Origin: Leptolyngbyaceae cyanobacterium RM1_1_2
GTDB taxonomy: Bacteria > Cyanobacteriota > Cyanobacteriia > Phormidesmidales > Phormidesmidaceae
Reading direction: 5' to 3'
Length of the DNA stretch: 64,000 nt
NCBI GenBank assembly: GCA_012032345.1
Contig: JAAUQI010000025.1
Location: 1 to 64,000, forward strand
Shown here: positions 8,766 through 16,984 of the stretch, one piece after another
Layout: each line of letters begins with the position of its first letter
How positions within the stretch are numbered: position 1 is the stretch's first letter
Made by a program: the position numbers and the translations under genes
Notes under the pieces: generated by a model
The model's input: the letters and a program-made list of their open reading frames with translations, nothing else
Told to the model about the DNA's origin: nothing
Database searches by the model: none

Positions 8766-9936
8766 CTAGGCCACGGTTCCGTGGTCAATGGACAAGTCTG
8801 AAACCGCTGCGATCGCTCGCTTACCGCTGAGGGCCTCTATTTCGTGTCGAGGCTCCGTCTCTGGGGGTAGCATGGCGGGCTGGAGTTCGATCTGCTCCTC
8901 AGCAAACCGGACTTCGTCATCGCTCAGATGCAGGAGGCGCTGCAGCGATCGCAGCCGACGACGAATAATCGGGTGCGGTGGGTTTTCTAACTGAATCGCC
9001 TCTATATAGACCTGCTGATACTGCTCCAGTTTTTGGCGTTTCTCCTCGTGGGGCAAAAGTACCTGAGCCTCTAGCGCCGCCGCTATTTGGGATGAGAGTC
9101 CTAGATTTTCTTTAAGAAAGTCTAGAACTCTGCGACTCTGGGGCGTCACCGTGCCGTAGTTTGCTGATACGTACTCTTCTACACTGCGACGATACTCTTG
9201 CTCAGGGGTATAGGCGGGTAGCTGCATCAGTGTTAGATGAGCGCTGTCGCCTAGGGCATACATAAAAGGGTAAATTTCTAAGCTGGCCTCTTTGGTTTTG
9301 CGATAAATGTAGTGATGTAGCTCATCTGCAGAAATAATGCTGTCTCCATTGATGTCAGCTAATTCTGTGCGAATACCTTCAATTAATATCTGAGTGTACA
9401 ACGGCAGCGGTCCTTGATCTGTCAGGGTCAGCGACTGGCCGCTGCAGGTTAGAATGACGCGATTTTTGCTGGCCAAGTGGGCTAGATTGATCGAGCCTAA
9501 AATGGAGGAACTTTCCGTCAGGGCACCATACCAGCCACAGTCTAAAATTACTATCTGCCGCTGCGATAGGCTGCTATCAAGCGAACCTTTAAGAAAACTA
9601 GCTGAAAGGGCAGTTGTCTGGAGATGATTTGGATCAGTACTGGCAGATGCTAGGTAAATTTTTTTTGGTTTCTGCCTCCATCAGACCGGAACCGAAAAAG
9701 TACAGCAAACGCAGATCGCTGGGTTCTGCGTTGGTGCAAAGCCGTGCGATCGCCTGGCGAGCTTGCTGAGCATCGGGATTGATTAGTGTTTCTATGTCGG
9801 TTGCTTGGAAGGGAGCATGTTCTGAGGTGATGGTCTCGCGGAGTGCTTGAATTGTCTTGCTGGCAACTCCTAATGGGTTTGATTGCAGCCAGGCTCCAGT
9901 TCTATCTACCCCTACCAGCAGTGCTTTATTCGTCAT
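8766..9936 (-). pseudogene. Caspase-fold (C14-like) protein, frameshifted and without catalytic residues
   Basis: Two frames join into one protein. 9634-9936 gives MTNKALLVGVDRTG up to LRLLYFFGSGLMEAETKK; the next frame continues IYLASASTDP, IVILDCGWYG, and then 8766-9476. The join is an A8 tract (T8 at 9659-9666 on the plus strand). The span is 390 codons plus one base, so A7 would give 389 residues. Order of parts: caspase-like fold; an EF-hand-like loop DINGDSIISADE; a C-terminal helical domain starting YRRSVEEYVSANYGTVT, a module I recall from other cyanobacterial signalling proteins. The usual catalytic His (S/G-H-G) is Ser in FGSG, and the usual D-C-C is D-C-G, so protease activity is unlikely even if the frame is restored. 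It may be a pseudo-enzyme or a decaying paralogue. Confidence 0.65.
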
Positions 9937-10079
9937 CTTGCTCCCTCTAGCGCCTACACACCTGTAAAACTAGGCTCACAGATACGCTCTTCTACCGCAA
10001 ATGCTGACTGTCAGGATGTTTGATTTTTTTGCTTAGATAGGATCAAAGTCAGTACCGATGATTTATCGCTCAGTTACCT

Positions 10080-10544
10080 ATGGCTGCTCCCTCATCTGCC
10101 CTAAAACTGCCTAAGCAAACTCTCCACGGCATCCATCACATTGCCTTGAATGTACAAAATATGACCGCCTCTCGTCAGTTCTACGGCGACATCTTGGGCC
10201 TGCATGAACTGACTGGGGCGGAAGTGCCCAAAACGCTGAAAGATTTGGTGGCTGAAGGCAAAATTGCCAACTTTAAGCTACCAGACAGCACCGTTTTGGA
10301 TCTATTTTGGGAGCCTGACCTGGCTCCGCCTCATCTCAACCCCCGCCAGCAGTTTACCCGAGCCAACCATCTAGCTTTTGATATTGCCCCTGAGCTGTTT
10401 GATCTGGCGATCGCAGTGCTACGGCAAAACCAGATACCGATTGATCACGGCCCCATTAGCCGACCCACAGGGCGTGGCATTTACTGCTATGACCCCGACG
10501 GGTTTCTAATAGAAATTCGCTGCAATCCAGGGCATGACGACTGA
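10080..10544 (+). CDS. VOC superfamily (glyoxalase/dioxygenase-like) protein
   Basis: 154 residues forming one vicinal-oxygen-chelate module pair: HGIHHIALNVQNM at the start, NHLAFDIAPE in the middle and YDPDGFLIEIRC at the end. These provide the two His and the Glu that usually bind a divalent metal. The substrate cannot be named; glyoxalase I, dioxygenases and resistance proteins share this fold. Its last 11 bases overlap the following PLP-enzyme gene, so the two are probably translated together. Confidence 0.82.
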   Translation: MAAPSSALKLPKQTLHGIHHIALNVQNMTASRQFYGDILGLHELTGAEVPKTLKDLVAEGKIANFKLPDSTVLDLFWEPDLAPPHLNPRQQFTRANHLAFDIAPELFDLAIAVLRQNQIPIDHGPISRPTGRGIYCYDPDGFLIEIRCNPGHDD

Positions 10545-12009
10545 CAGATCCCTCTCTCCTGCTACTGCGTCTCAGGCCCAGACCCCGCTGGTGTCGATTC
10601 TAAAGCAGTGCGCCCAGCGCTCACAAGCGGCATTTTATACACCCGGTCACAAGCGCGGTCAGGGAGCTTCTGAGCTGCTACGCCAGCTGGTGGGGGCACA
10701 GGCGCTGCGGGCCGATTTGCCCGAACTGCCGGAACTCGATAACTTATTCGCTCCCGCTGGGCCAATTCGAGCCGCTCAAACGCTGGCGGCGATCGCTTTT
10801 GGGGCTGAGGAAACCTACTTTTTAGCCAATGGCTCAACCTGTGGGCTACAGGCGGCTATACTGAGCGTCTGCAGCCCTGGCGATAAAGTTTTGGTGCCGC
10901 GTCAAGCTCACCGGGCAGTCTTCTCGGCGCTAGTGCTGGCAGGGGCCATGCCTGTCTGGCTACAGCCCGACTACGATCTAGGGTGGGGTGTGGTGCGCGG
11001 CGTAAATCTGTCACAGGTTGAGCAGGCACTCACGCAGCACCCAGATATCAAAGTCGCTGTCTTAGTTTCACCCACCTATTTGGGTGTTTGTTCTGACGTG
11101 GCTGCGATCGCCCAATACCTGCATCAGCGCGGTCTGCCACTGCTGGTGGATGAGGCTCATGGGCCGCATTTTTGCTTTCATCCAGACTTGCCGACCTCAG
11201 CGCTGGCGGCGGGGGCTGACCTGGTGGTGCAGTCTACCCACAAAGTTTTGGGGGCGCTGACCCAGGCCGCCATGCTGCATGTTCAAGGGACGCTGATTGA
11301 GCGCGATCGCCTAGGACAAGCGCTACAGATGACGCAGTCAAGCAGCCCTAATTACCTACTGCTGGCTTCATTGGATGCGGCCCGACAGCAGATGGCAACC
11401 CAAGGCTATCAGCTGATGGCCCAGACGCTAAAGCTTGCCGAAAAGGCGCGATCGCAGCTCAGCACTTTAGCGGGTTTGCGGGTGTTGTCTCCCGAAAATT
11501 TGGCTCCTAGCCCGCTCGATTTAACCCGTCTGACTATTGAGGTAGCCGGACTGGGCCGCACTGGCTTTGAGGTAGATGAGTGGCTGCACAATCAGCTCAG
11601 CGTGACTGCTGAGCTACCAACTTTGAGCCACCTTACCTTTATCATTAGCTTGGGCAATAGTGCTGCTGACATAGCGCAGCTTGTAGCGGCTTTTCGGCAG
11701 TTGACCGCCCAGACCCGCTCTCAGCCGGTAGTCTCGATTCGGCCCCTACCGGCTTACACACCGACACCGCTGCTCTCGCCCCGACAGGCTTTTTTTGCCC
11801 CGGCCCAGACCGTCAGCGCGGCGGCTGCGATCGGCCAAATCAGTGCCGAGCTAATTTGTCCTTATCCGCCGGGGATTCCGCTGGTATTTCCAGGTGAAGT
11901 AATTGAGCCAGCCGCGATCGCCTATTTGCAGGCTATTCTCAAGGAGGGGGGAGTCGTGACGGGCTGTGCTGACCTCAGCCTGCAAACGCTCAAGGTTGTC
12001 AAAGCCTGA
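10534..12009 (+). CDS. PLP-dependent Orn/Lys/Arg decarboxylase-like enzyme (fold type I)
   Basis: 491 residues. The N-terminal part matches the Orn/Lys/Arg decarboxylase major domain: FYTPGHKRGQGAS (about 36-48), FLANGSTCGLQAAIL (about 95-109), LLVDEAHGPHF (about 201-211), and the Schiff-base lysine in VVQSTHKVLGALTQAA (about 229-244). A shorter C-terminal domain with CPYPPGIPLVFPGE follows. It lacks the N-terminal wing of inducible E. coli decarboxylases, so it resembles the compact bacterial arginine/lysine decarboxylase class. The substrate is unproven. It overlaps the VOC gene upstream. Confidence 0.85.
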   Translation: MTTDRSLSPATASQAQTPLVSILKQCAQRSQAAFYTPGHKRGQGASELLRQLVGAQALRADLPELPELDNLFAPAGPIRAAQTLAAIAFGAEETYFLANGSTCGLQAAILSVCSPGDKVLVPRQAHRAVFSALVLAGAMPVWLQPDYDLGWGVVRGVNLSQVEQALTQHPDIKVAVLVSPTYLGVCSDVAAIAQYLHQRGLPLLVDEAHGPHFCFHPDLPTSALAAGADLVVQSTHKVLGALTQAAMLHVQGTLIERDRLGQALQMTQSSSPNYLLLASLDAARQQMATQGYQLMAQTLKLAEKARSQLSTLAGLRVLSPENLAPSPLDLTRLTIEVAGLGRTGFEVDEWLHNQLSVTAELPTLSHLTFIISLGNSAADIAQLVAAFRQLTAQTRSQPVVSIRPLPAYTPTPLLSPRQAFFAPAQTVSAAAAIGQISAELICPYPPGIPLVFPGEVIEPAAIAYLQAILKEGGVVTGCADLSLQTLKVVKA

Positions 12010-12052
12010 AAGACTAGCGATCCTAGTGATAGTTTCCAGGACTCAAGACGCG

Positions 12053-12652
12053 ATGGTTTCTCTCTGGCCTTACACCACGCCCGGTATTCCAGATGCTCTG
12101 TTTGAGCAGCTTCCCGGTATTCCCATGAGCAAGCAGGAAGTTCGGCTTTTGGTGCTGGGCTATCTGCGGCTAAAAGCAGACTCGCTGCTTTGGGATGTGG
12201 GGGCAGGGACGGGCACAATTGCGATCGAAGCGGCCCTGCTCTGTCCTACCGGACAGGTGATTGCAGTAGAGCGGGATCAAGAAGTGGCTAACCTGATTCG
12301 TCATAACTGCGATCGCTTTCAGGTGAGTAATGTTGAGGTGATTGAAGGCAGTGCGCCAGAGTGTCTGCCCCAGCTGCCCCAGCGGCCCGACTGTATATTG
12401 ATTGAAGGTGGTCGGCCCCTACAGGCCACTGTAGGAGAAGCCTGGCGATTGCTTAAGGACAGCGGGCGGGTGGTGGTAACCGTCAGTAGTTTAGAAAATC
12501 TGTATCAGGTGTCAGAAAGTTTCTCAAAACTTCAGGTACGCAATATTGAAGTAGTGCAGGCCGCAGTCAATCGGCTAGAAGTTCGCGGCTATCAGCAGGC
12601 GTTTGTCGCCGTTGATCCCATTTTTGTTTTTAGCGGTGAGAAGCTCGATTAG
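12053..12652 (+). CDS. cbiT: Precorrin-6Y C5,15-methyltransferase subunit CbiT
   Basis: 199 residues. SAM-dependent methyltransferase/decarboxylase of cobalamin (corrin ring) biosynthesis. Motif I is LLWDVGAGTGTIAIEAALL (about 43-61), followed by GQVIAVERDQE and the family-typical start LWPYTTPGIPDALFEQLPG with PMSKQEVR. An earlier in-frame start at 11966 would overlap the preceding gene; the ATG at 12053 fits family N termini. CbiE is not adjacent, so the two subunits are encoded apart here. The stop at 12652 overlaps the end of the convergent histidine kinase gene by four bases. Confidence 0.88.
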   Translation: MVSLWPYTTPGIPDALFEQLPGIPMSKQEVRLLVLGYLRLKADSLLWDVGAGTGTIAIEAALLCPTGQVIAVERDQEVANLIRHNCDRFQVSNVEVIEGSAPECLPQLPQRPDCILIEGGRPLQATVGEAWRLLKDSGRVVVTVSSLENLYQVSESFSKLQVRNIEVVQAAVNRLEVRGYQQAFVAVDPIFVFSGEKLD

Positions 12653-15222
12653 AGCTGCTGGCAAGCTTGAATTGCGACTTGAATCACCTCTAGCAGCGGC
12701 GAACTAGGGGCTGCTGAAGACAGGTTGCTCAAGGGCGCTAAACAAGGAAAAATCTTGAGGCCAGGAAACCTGTTGGCAAGCTGGGTCATCTCGTTGGTCA
12801 AAGTGACGACTGGCAGACTAGAGAGTGAGGGCTGCTGGCTCAGCCGTCTGAGGTAAGAATCAGGATCGCTAATGTCTGGATCTAACAAAATCACCTGAGG
12901 ATGCCAAATTTTTGCCAGCAGTCGGGCTTGGTCAATATCATCTACTTCTAAAACCCGGCACTGATACTGCTGAAGCAGCTGATCAAGCGAGTTTAAGGGG
13001 CCGCCTAGCGCGTTTGACTGCTTCAGCAAGAGGACGGTTGCGGCGGCTAGGGTTGGCTCTGTGGCCAATTTGAGCTGGGTAAAAAGCTGATGCAGCATAT
13101 TTGCAGCCAGTGGTAAATGCAAAACGTGATCAAAACGTCCACCGTGAGGAAGGGGGGTATTTGACGGCGCGATCGCCACCAGCGTCAGCGGCTCCTCGGC
13201 CTCTGCCCGCAGCTGCTGGGTGAGCCACTCGCTGTTGAGGTCGTCTGCCCTCAGATCAATCAAAACCACAGGGGGGCGCAGACGCCGCACTTTTTCCAGC
13301 GTTTCCTGGGAAGAACGGGCGATCGCAGGCCAGTAGCCCGACGGCTCAAGCGCTTGGGCTATAGTCTCTATATGGGTCGGATCCTGCTCTAAAACCACCA
13401 CGAGTCCGCTATTAGCTGCAGCAGGAAGGGGCCGAGCGATCGCCTCCGATAGGGTTGAGGCCATTGGCAGCAGCAGCGTAAACTTGCTGCCCTGAGATGC
13501 TCTAGAGACAAAGCTGATTTCGCCGCCCTGCAGCTGCGCTAGCTGCCGAACTAAGATCAGCCCTAACCCCGGCCCCGTAAAGCGCTGGGTTAGCGGATTT
13601 TCGATCCGCTGCAGGCGATGAAAAATAAAGCGCTGCTGTGCTGTCGGAATCCCGACTCCCGTATCCCACACGCTTAGCAAAATCCAGCCGCCCTGACGCT
13701 CAACAGTAAGTCCCAAACCACCGTTTTCAGGCGTACACCTGAGCGCGTTGCTCAGCAGATGAATTAGGATTTGCCGCAGCCGCAGCTCATCAACGCTGAG
13801 ACACTCCAGCCCTAGCTCAATCTTGAGATGAAACCGATCGAGGGTTAGCGGATGGCTGCGGGTTTCGCCGTCACCGCGCGCCCGATTGTAGTCTTCTGCC
13901 TGCAGCAGTGCCTGGTGACAGAGATCGGCTATCTGGATTGACTTCACCGTCAGCGTCATTCGCCCCGACTCAATGCGGGTGAGATCCAAAATTTCATTGA
14001 CCGTAGCTTTGAGACTGCGGGCGTTTTGGTAAATCAGAGCGGCATAGCGATTTTGGCGATCGCTGAGGGCTCCCAGCCGAGGATCTTGTAAAAGCTTAGA
14101 CAGCCCCAGCAGCGAGGTCAGCGGCGTTTTTAGCTCATGGCTAAGACAGCCCAGTAGCTCAGCTCTCAGCAGGCTGGTGCGCTCTAAGTCCAGATTGCGA
14201 TCGCTGCTGAGTGCCTGCACCTGAGGTTGCCCCTGCGAAACCGGCTGCACCATCACTAACCAAAACCGCAAAGCCTGACCGAGCGGATTTAGCTCAGGCA
14301 GGGCGCAAAACTGCTGCCGGGCAGCCGTCTCTAGGCCCGATTTGCTGCAGCTAGCACTGTCCTCGTAAACCAACTCGGCTAGGTTAAGTTCAATCGGTAC
14401 CCGCCAGACCCATAGCTGAGACGAGCCTGCCTCCGGTAGCTGCGCTACATCGGTAGCTGTCATCGGCATGGCTGCTGTTTCAAGACCCAAGTGAGCCAGC
14501 GGTGCCTGATTTAGAAATTTGACTGACTCTTCATGGGATGAGCCTTGATATTGTGGGTTGACCTGCGAGGCCCTGAGAGTTGAGAGCGGCTGAGGCGCTG
14601 CAGGGAGTGCTGCAAAATGAGCCTGCCAGCTGGCTGTTTGCGCCAAAACCTGTCCTGAGCTAGACTGCACCTGCAGCGGCAGTGGTACCTGCTCAAAGAC
14701 TTCTACTAAAATCTGCTGACACAGCACCGTCAGGTCGGCTGCTATATCTTGGCTACGGCGATAGCTTTTGATCGGTATTGGTGGCTCGGTTTGCGGCAAA
14801 TTCGCCTGCATTAAAGAAGCCAGCACGGCTGGGTGTGCCGCCATAAACTGCAGTAGCTTGGCACTGTTAAAAAGTCCCATATAGTGCGATCGCGCATCGA
14901 CAACTGCCCAATGGGTCTGCTTTTGCGCTAAGCGCTGCCAAAACAACAGCAGCGACGTCTCTGCTGAAACAACGCTCAGCGGCTCTATCTCAGCCGCTAA
15001 ATGTTCGACGATGGAGCCAGAGACAGGCAGGTCGCCCCAGCCAGAGCGATGAGCGGCAATCAAGGCTGTCCTCAATATGCCAACCGGGTACTGCTCAGAG
15101 TCCAGCAGTACCAGATAGTCTTGCTGAAAGCTACCGCAGTGCTGCCATGCCGCTGCTATCGTGCTTGACTGCCTACAGCTAGGCTCCCGGCTCAAAAACT
15201 GAGCGATAGAAAATGTAGCCAT
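12649..15222 (-). CDS. Hybrid histidine kinase: CBS-like N terminus, HisKA-HATPase, two degenerate receivers
   Basis: 857 residues. The first 140 look like a CBS-domain pair (FLVLLDSEQYPVGILRTALI-like and HWAVVDARSHYMGLFNSAKL). HisKA has SHELKTPLTSLLG with His about 362; HATPase_c has the N box LIHLLSNAL (about 487-495), VWDTGVGIP (about 518-526) and GPGLGLILVRQ (about 550). Two receiver-like domains follow (about 605-725 and 735-857). The first keeps an Asp in VVLIDLRADD; the second keeps one in VILLDPDISD but lacks the N-terminal acidic pair (VLLLKQSN), so phosphotransfer is doubtful. The gene is divergent from kaiA over 367 bases, suggesting a clock input or output role, which is inference. 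It lacks CikA's GAF domain and SasA's KaiB-like sensor. Confidence 0.85.
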   Translation of the reverse strand: MATFSIAQFLSREPSCRQSSTIAAAWQHCGSFQQDYLVLLDSEQYPVGILRTALIAAHRSGWGDLPVSGSIVEHLAAEIEPLSVVSAETSLLLFWQRLAQKQTHWAVVDARSHYMGLFNSAKLLQFMAAHPAVLASLMQANLPQTEPPIPIKSYRRSQDIAADLTVLCQQILVEVFEQVPLPLQVQSSSGQVLAQTASWQAHFAALPAAPQPLSTLRASQVNPQYQGSSHEESVKFLNQAPLAHLGLETAAMPMTATDVAQLPEAGSSQLWVWRVPIELNLAELVYEDSASCSKSGLETAARQQFCALPELNPLGQALRFWLVMVQPVSQGQPQVQALSSDRNLDLERTSLLRAELLGCLSHELKTPLTSLLGLSKLLQDPRLGALSDRQNRYAALIYQNARSLKATVNEILDLTRIESGRMTLTVKSIQIADLCHQALLQAEDYNRARGDGETRSHPLTLDRFHLKIELGLECLSVDELRLRQILIHLLSNALRCTPENGGLGLTVERQGGWILLSVWDTGVGIPTAQQRFIFHRLQRIENPLTQRFTGPGLGLILVRQLAQLQGGEISFVSRASQGSKFTLLLPMASTLSEAIARPLPAAANSGLVVVLEQDPTHIETIAQALEPSGYWPAIARSSQETLEKVRRLRPPVVLIDLRADDLNSEWLTQQLRAEAEEPLTLVAIAPSNTPLPHGGRFDHVLHLPLAANMLHQLFTQLKLATEPTLAAATVLLLKQSNALGGPLNSLDQLLQQYQCRVLEVDDIDQARLLAKIWHPQVILLDPDISDPDSYLRRLSQQPSLSSLPVVTLTNEMTQLANRFPGLKIFPCLAPLSNLSSAAPSSPLLEVIQVAIQACQQL

Positions 15223-15589
15223 GAATTAAGGAGGGAATCGCCCCCTGGAAGTGCTGAAGCTGTTGCAGGGTTGCAGCTAAACGTTTGTGAAGCGATATGC
15301 TAGATCTGAGCTAATTGAATTCGATCAAAAGATCGTTAAGAGCCAATTAGAACCCAATCTAGTCACCGCTCAAAGCTGCTCATCTAGGCATCGTTGTTGC
15401 CGCTAGGCACAATAGGGTTCTACACCTCAATTATGGGGTAGCTTCCTGATTCAGTCGCCTTTGACTTTACAATAATTGTTAAGAATCTTGTGATAGCGGC
15501 TAATTATAGCGCTCAAAGGTTTACAGCTGAATCCACTCTACCTCAGCTTAAAATTAGACAATCCATGCTCTCTTTACTTCTAATGCACT
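15223..15589. promoter_or_regulatory. Divergent control region between the histidine kinase gene and kaiA
   Basis: 367 non-coding bases must contain both promoters. A TTGACT (about 15463-15468) and the AT-rich stretch TTACAATAATTGTTAA (about 15469-15484) lie toward kaiA, with TAATTATAG (about 15500-15508) as a possible -10. No spacing is good enough for a firm call. Short inverted repeats such as GATCAAAAGATC (about 15323-15334) are also present. Confidence 0.35.
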
Positions 15590-16462
15590 TTGTCTTCTAA
15601 ATTTCTTGTTGGTATTTTCACGCTGACCCCGGCCCTAGCTGAGACTTTGAAGCAAGAACTCAGCCTGGACTCCTACGTGCTCAAACAGATAACAGACGAG
15701 GCAGCACTGCTAAGCTGGGCAACCGCCAATCACCCTCAAATTGACTGTCTGATCTTGCAGCGAAATTTAAACACCGACCATCTCTTAGCGCAGCTAGAGA
15801 CTCATAAAGCACTCCTGCCAATTATTTTGGTAGATGAATCCTCAGCCAGTGCGCTGTCTGCTAAACCTAAAGCAGCCGCTGGCGATTTATTTGTGCCGCA
15901 GGCCCTGCGGTCAGTCATAACCTATCTAAAACCAGAACAGCTAGGCAACCTGGAAGACTGCATCCATCAGGCAATCGATCAGTTTTTGGCTCTCTCTCTT
16001 GGCGATCGCAACTCTAACAGCCCTCCAGCGATCGAGGATTCTCTGGGCGTGCTGACGACCAAGCAGCAAACGCTTGCTAGGAAACTCAAAGAGCGTTTGG
16101 GATATCTTGGGGTTTATTACAAACGCAATGCTCAAAACTTTTTTCGCAACATGACCCTTGCCGAGCGTCAAGAGCTTCTGGAAAAACTGAGTACTGACTA
16201 CCGTGGAATCGTTCTGAGCTATTTTTCAAAGGACAATACGCTTAATCAGAAAATTGATGACTATGTTAACGTCGCTTTTTTTGCTGATGTCCCTGTGTCT
16301 GAGATCGTTGAAATACACATGGATTTAATGGATGAGTTCTCTAAGCAGCTACAGCTTGAAGGACGCAGCGAGGAAATTCTGCTGGACTATCGTCTGACAT
16401 TAATTGATATTATTGCTCATCTCTGTGAGATGTACCGCCGTTCTATCCCAAGAGAACTATAA
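15590..16462 (+). CDS. kaiA: Circadian clock protein KaiA
   Basis: 290 residues. KaiA promotes KaiC autophosphorylation by holding the A-loop. The first about 135 residues form a pseudo-receiver (FLVGIFTLTPALAETL, IDCLILQRN). A linker leads to the C-terminal four-helix dimer domain (GVLTTKQQTLARKLKERLG, MTLAERQELLEKLSTDYRG, YVNVAFFADVPVSEIVEIH, IIAHLCEMYRRSIPREL). The frame is closed by TAA at 15581-15583, so translation must begin at TTG 15590 or beyond; no ATG or GTG and no Shine-Dalgarno is available at the N terminus. Length is full. kaiB follows after 77 bases. Confidence 0.95.
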   Translation: MSSKFLVGIFTLTPALAETLKQELSLDSYVLKQITDEAALLSWATANHPQIDCLILQRNLNTDHLLAQLETHKALLPIILVDESSASALSAKPKAAAGDLFVPQALRSVITYLKPEQLGNLEDCIHQAIDQFLALSLGDRNSNSPPAIEDSLGVLTTKQQTLARKLKERLGYLGVYYKRNAQNFFRNMTLAERQELLEKLSTDYRGIVLSYFSKDNTLNQKIDDYVNVAFFADVPVSEIVEIHMDLMDEFSKQLQLEGRSEEILLDYRLTLIDIIAHLCEMYRRSIPREL

Positions 16463-16539
16463 AATGTCTTCTTGTTCTCTCTTTTGTTTTATGCTCTACA
16501 AGTTAAGACACTGGTTCCATTAGAAAACTTTAATCTGCT

Positions 16540-16854
16540 ATGAGTCCGCTCAAAAAAACTTATATTCTTAAGCTCTACGTGGCTGGCAATACACCCAACT
16601 CCATTCGGGCGCTCAAAACCTTGAATAATATACTAGAACAGGAGTTTCAGGGCGTTTACGCGCTTAAGGTTATTGACGTGTTGAAAAATCCGCAGCTAGC
16701 TGAAGAAGACAAGATTTTGGCGACCCCTACCCTGGCCAAAATATTACCACCTCCGGTACGTAAAATCATTGGCGATCTCTCAGATCGAGAGCGCGTTCTC
16801 ATTGGTTTAGATCTTTTGTACGATGAACTGCAAGAAGAAGAGCGCTTCAGCTAA
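16540..16854 (+). CDS. kaiB: Circadian clock protein KaiB
   Basis: 104 residues, the usual size. The thioredoxin-like fold sequence [20 protein letters not shown] through [37 protein letters not shown] and [11 protein letters not shown] is characteristic. KaiB switches fold, binds phosphorylated KaiC on the CI ring and sequesters KaiA, giving the dephosphorylation phase. The acidic tail EEEERFS is typical. kaiC is 130 bases downstream. Confidence 0.97.
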   Translation: MSPLKKTYILKLYVAGNTPNSIRALKTLNNILEQEFQGVYALKVIDVLKNPQLAEEDKILATPTLAKILPPPVRKIIGDLSDRERVLIGLDLLYDELQEEERFS

Positions 16855-16984
16855 GCTAAACTGGCTTTGCCAAAACGATCTGAAGACAATAGTTCTCTAT
16901 ACTTTTATCAAGCTTTTTCTCCTTGATTTCAACACGGTTTGCTCTCCGGCGATCGGGATTTAATATTTTTGCTGTGATATACCC

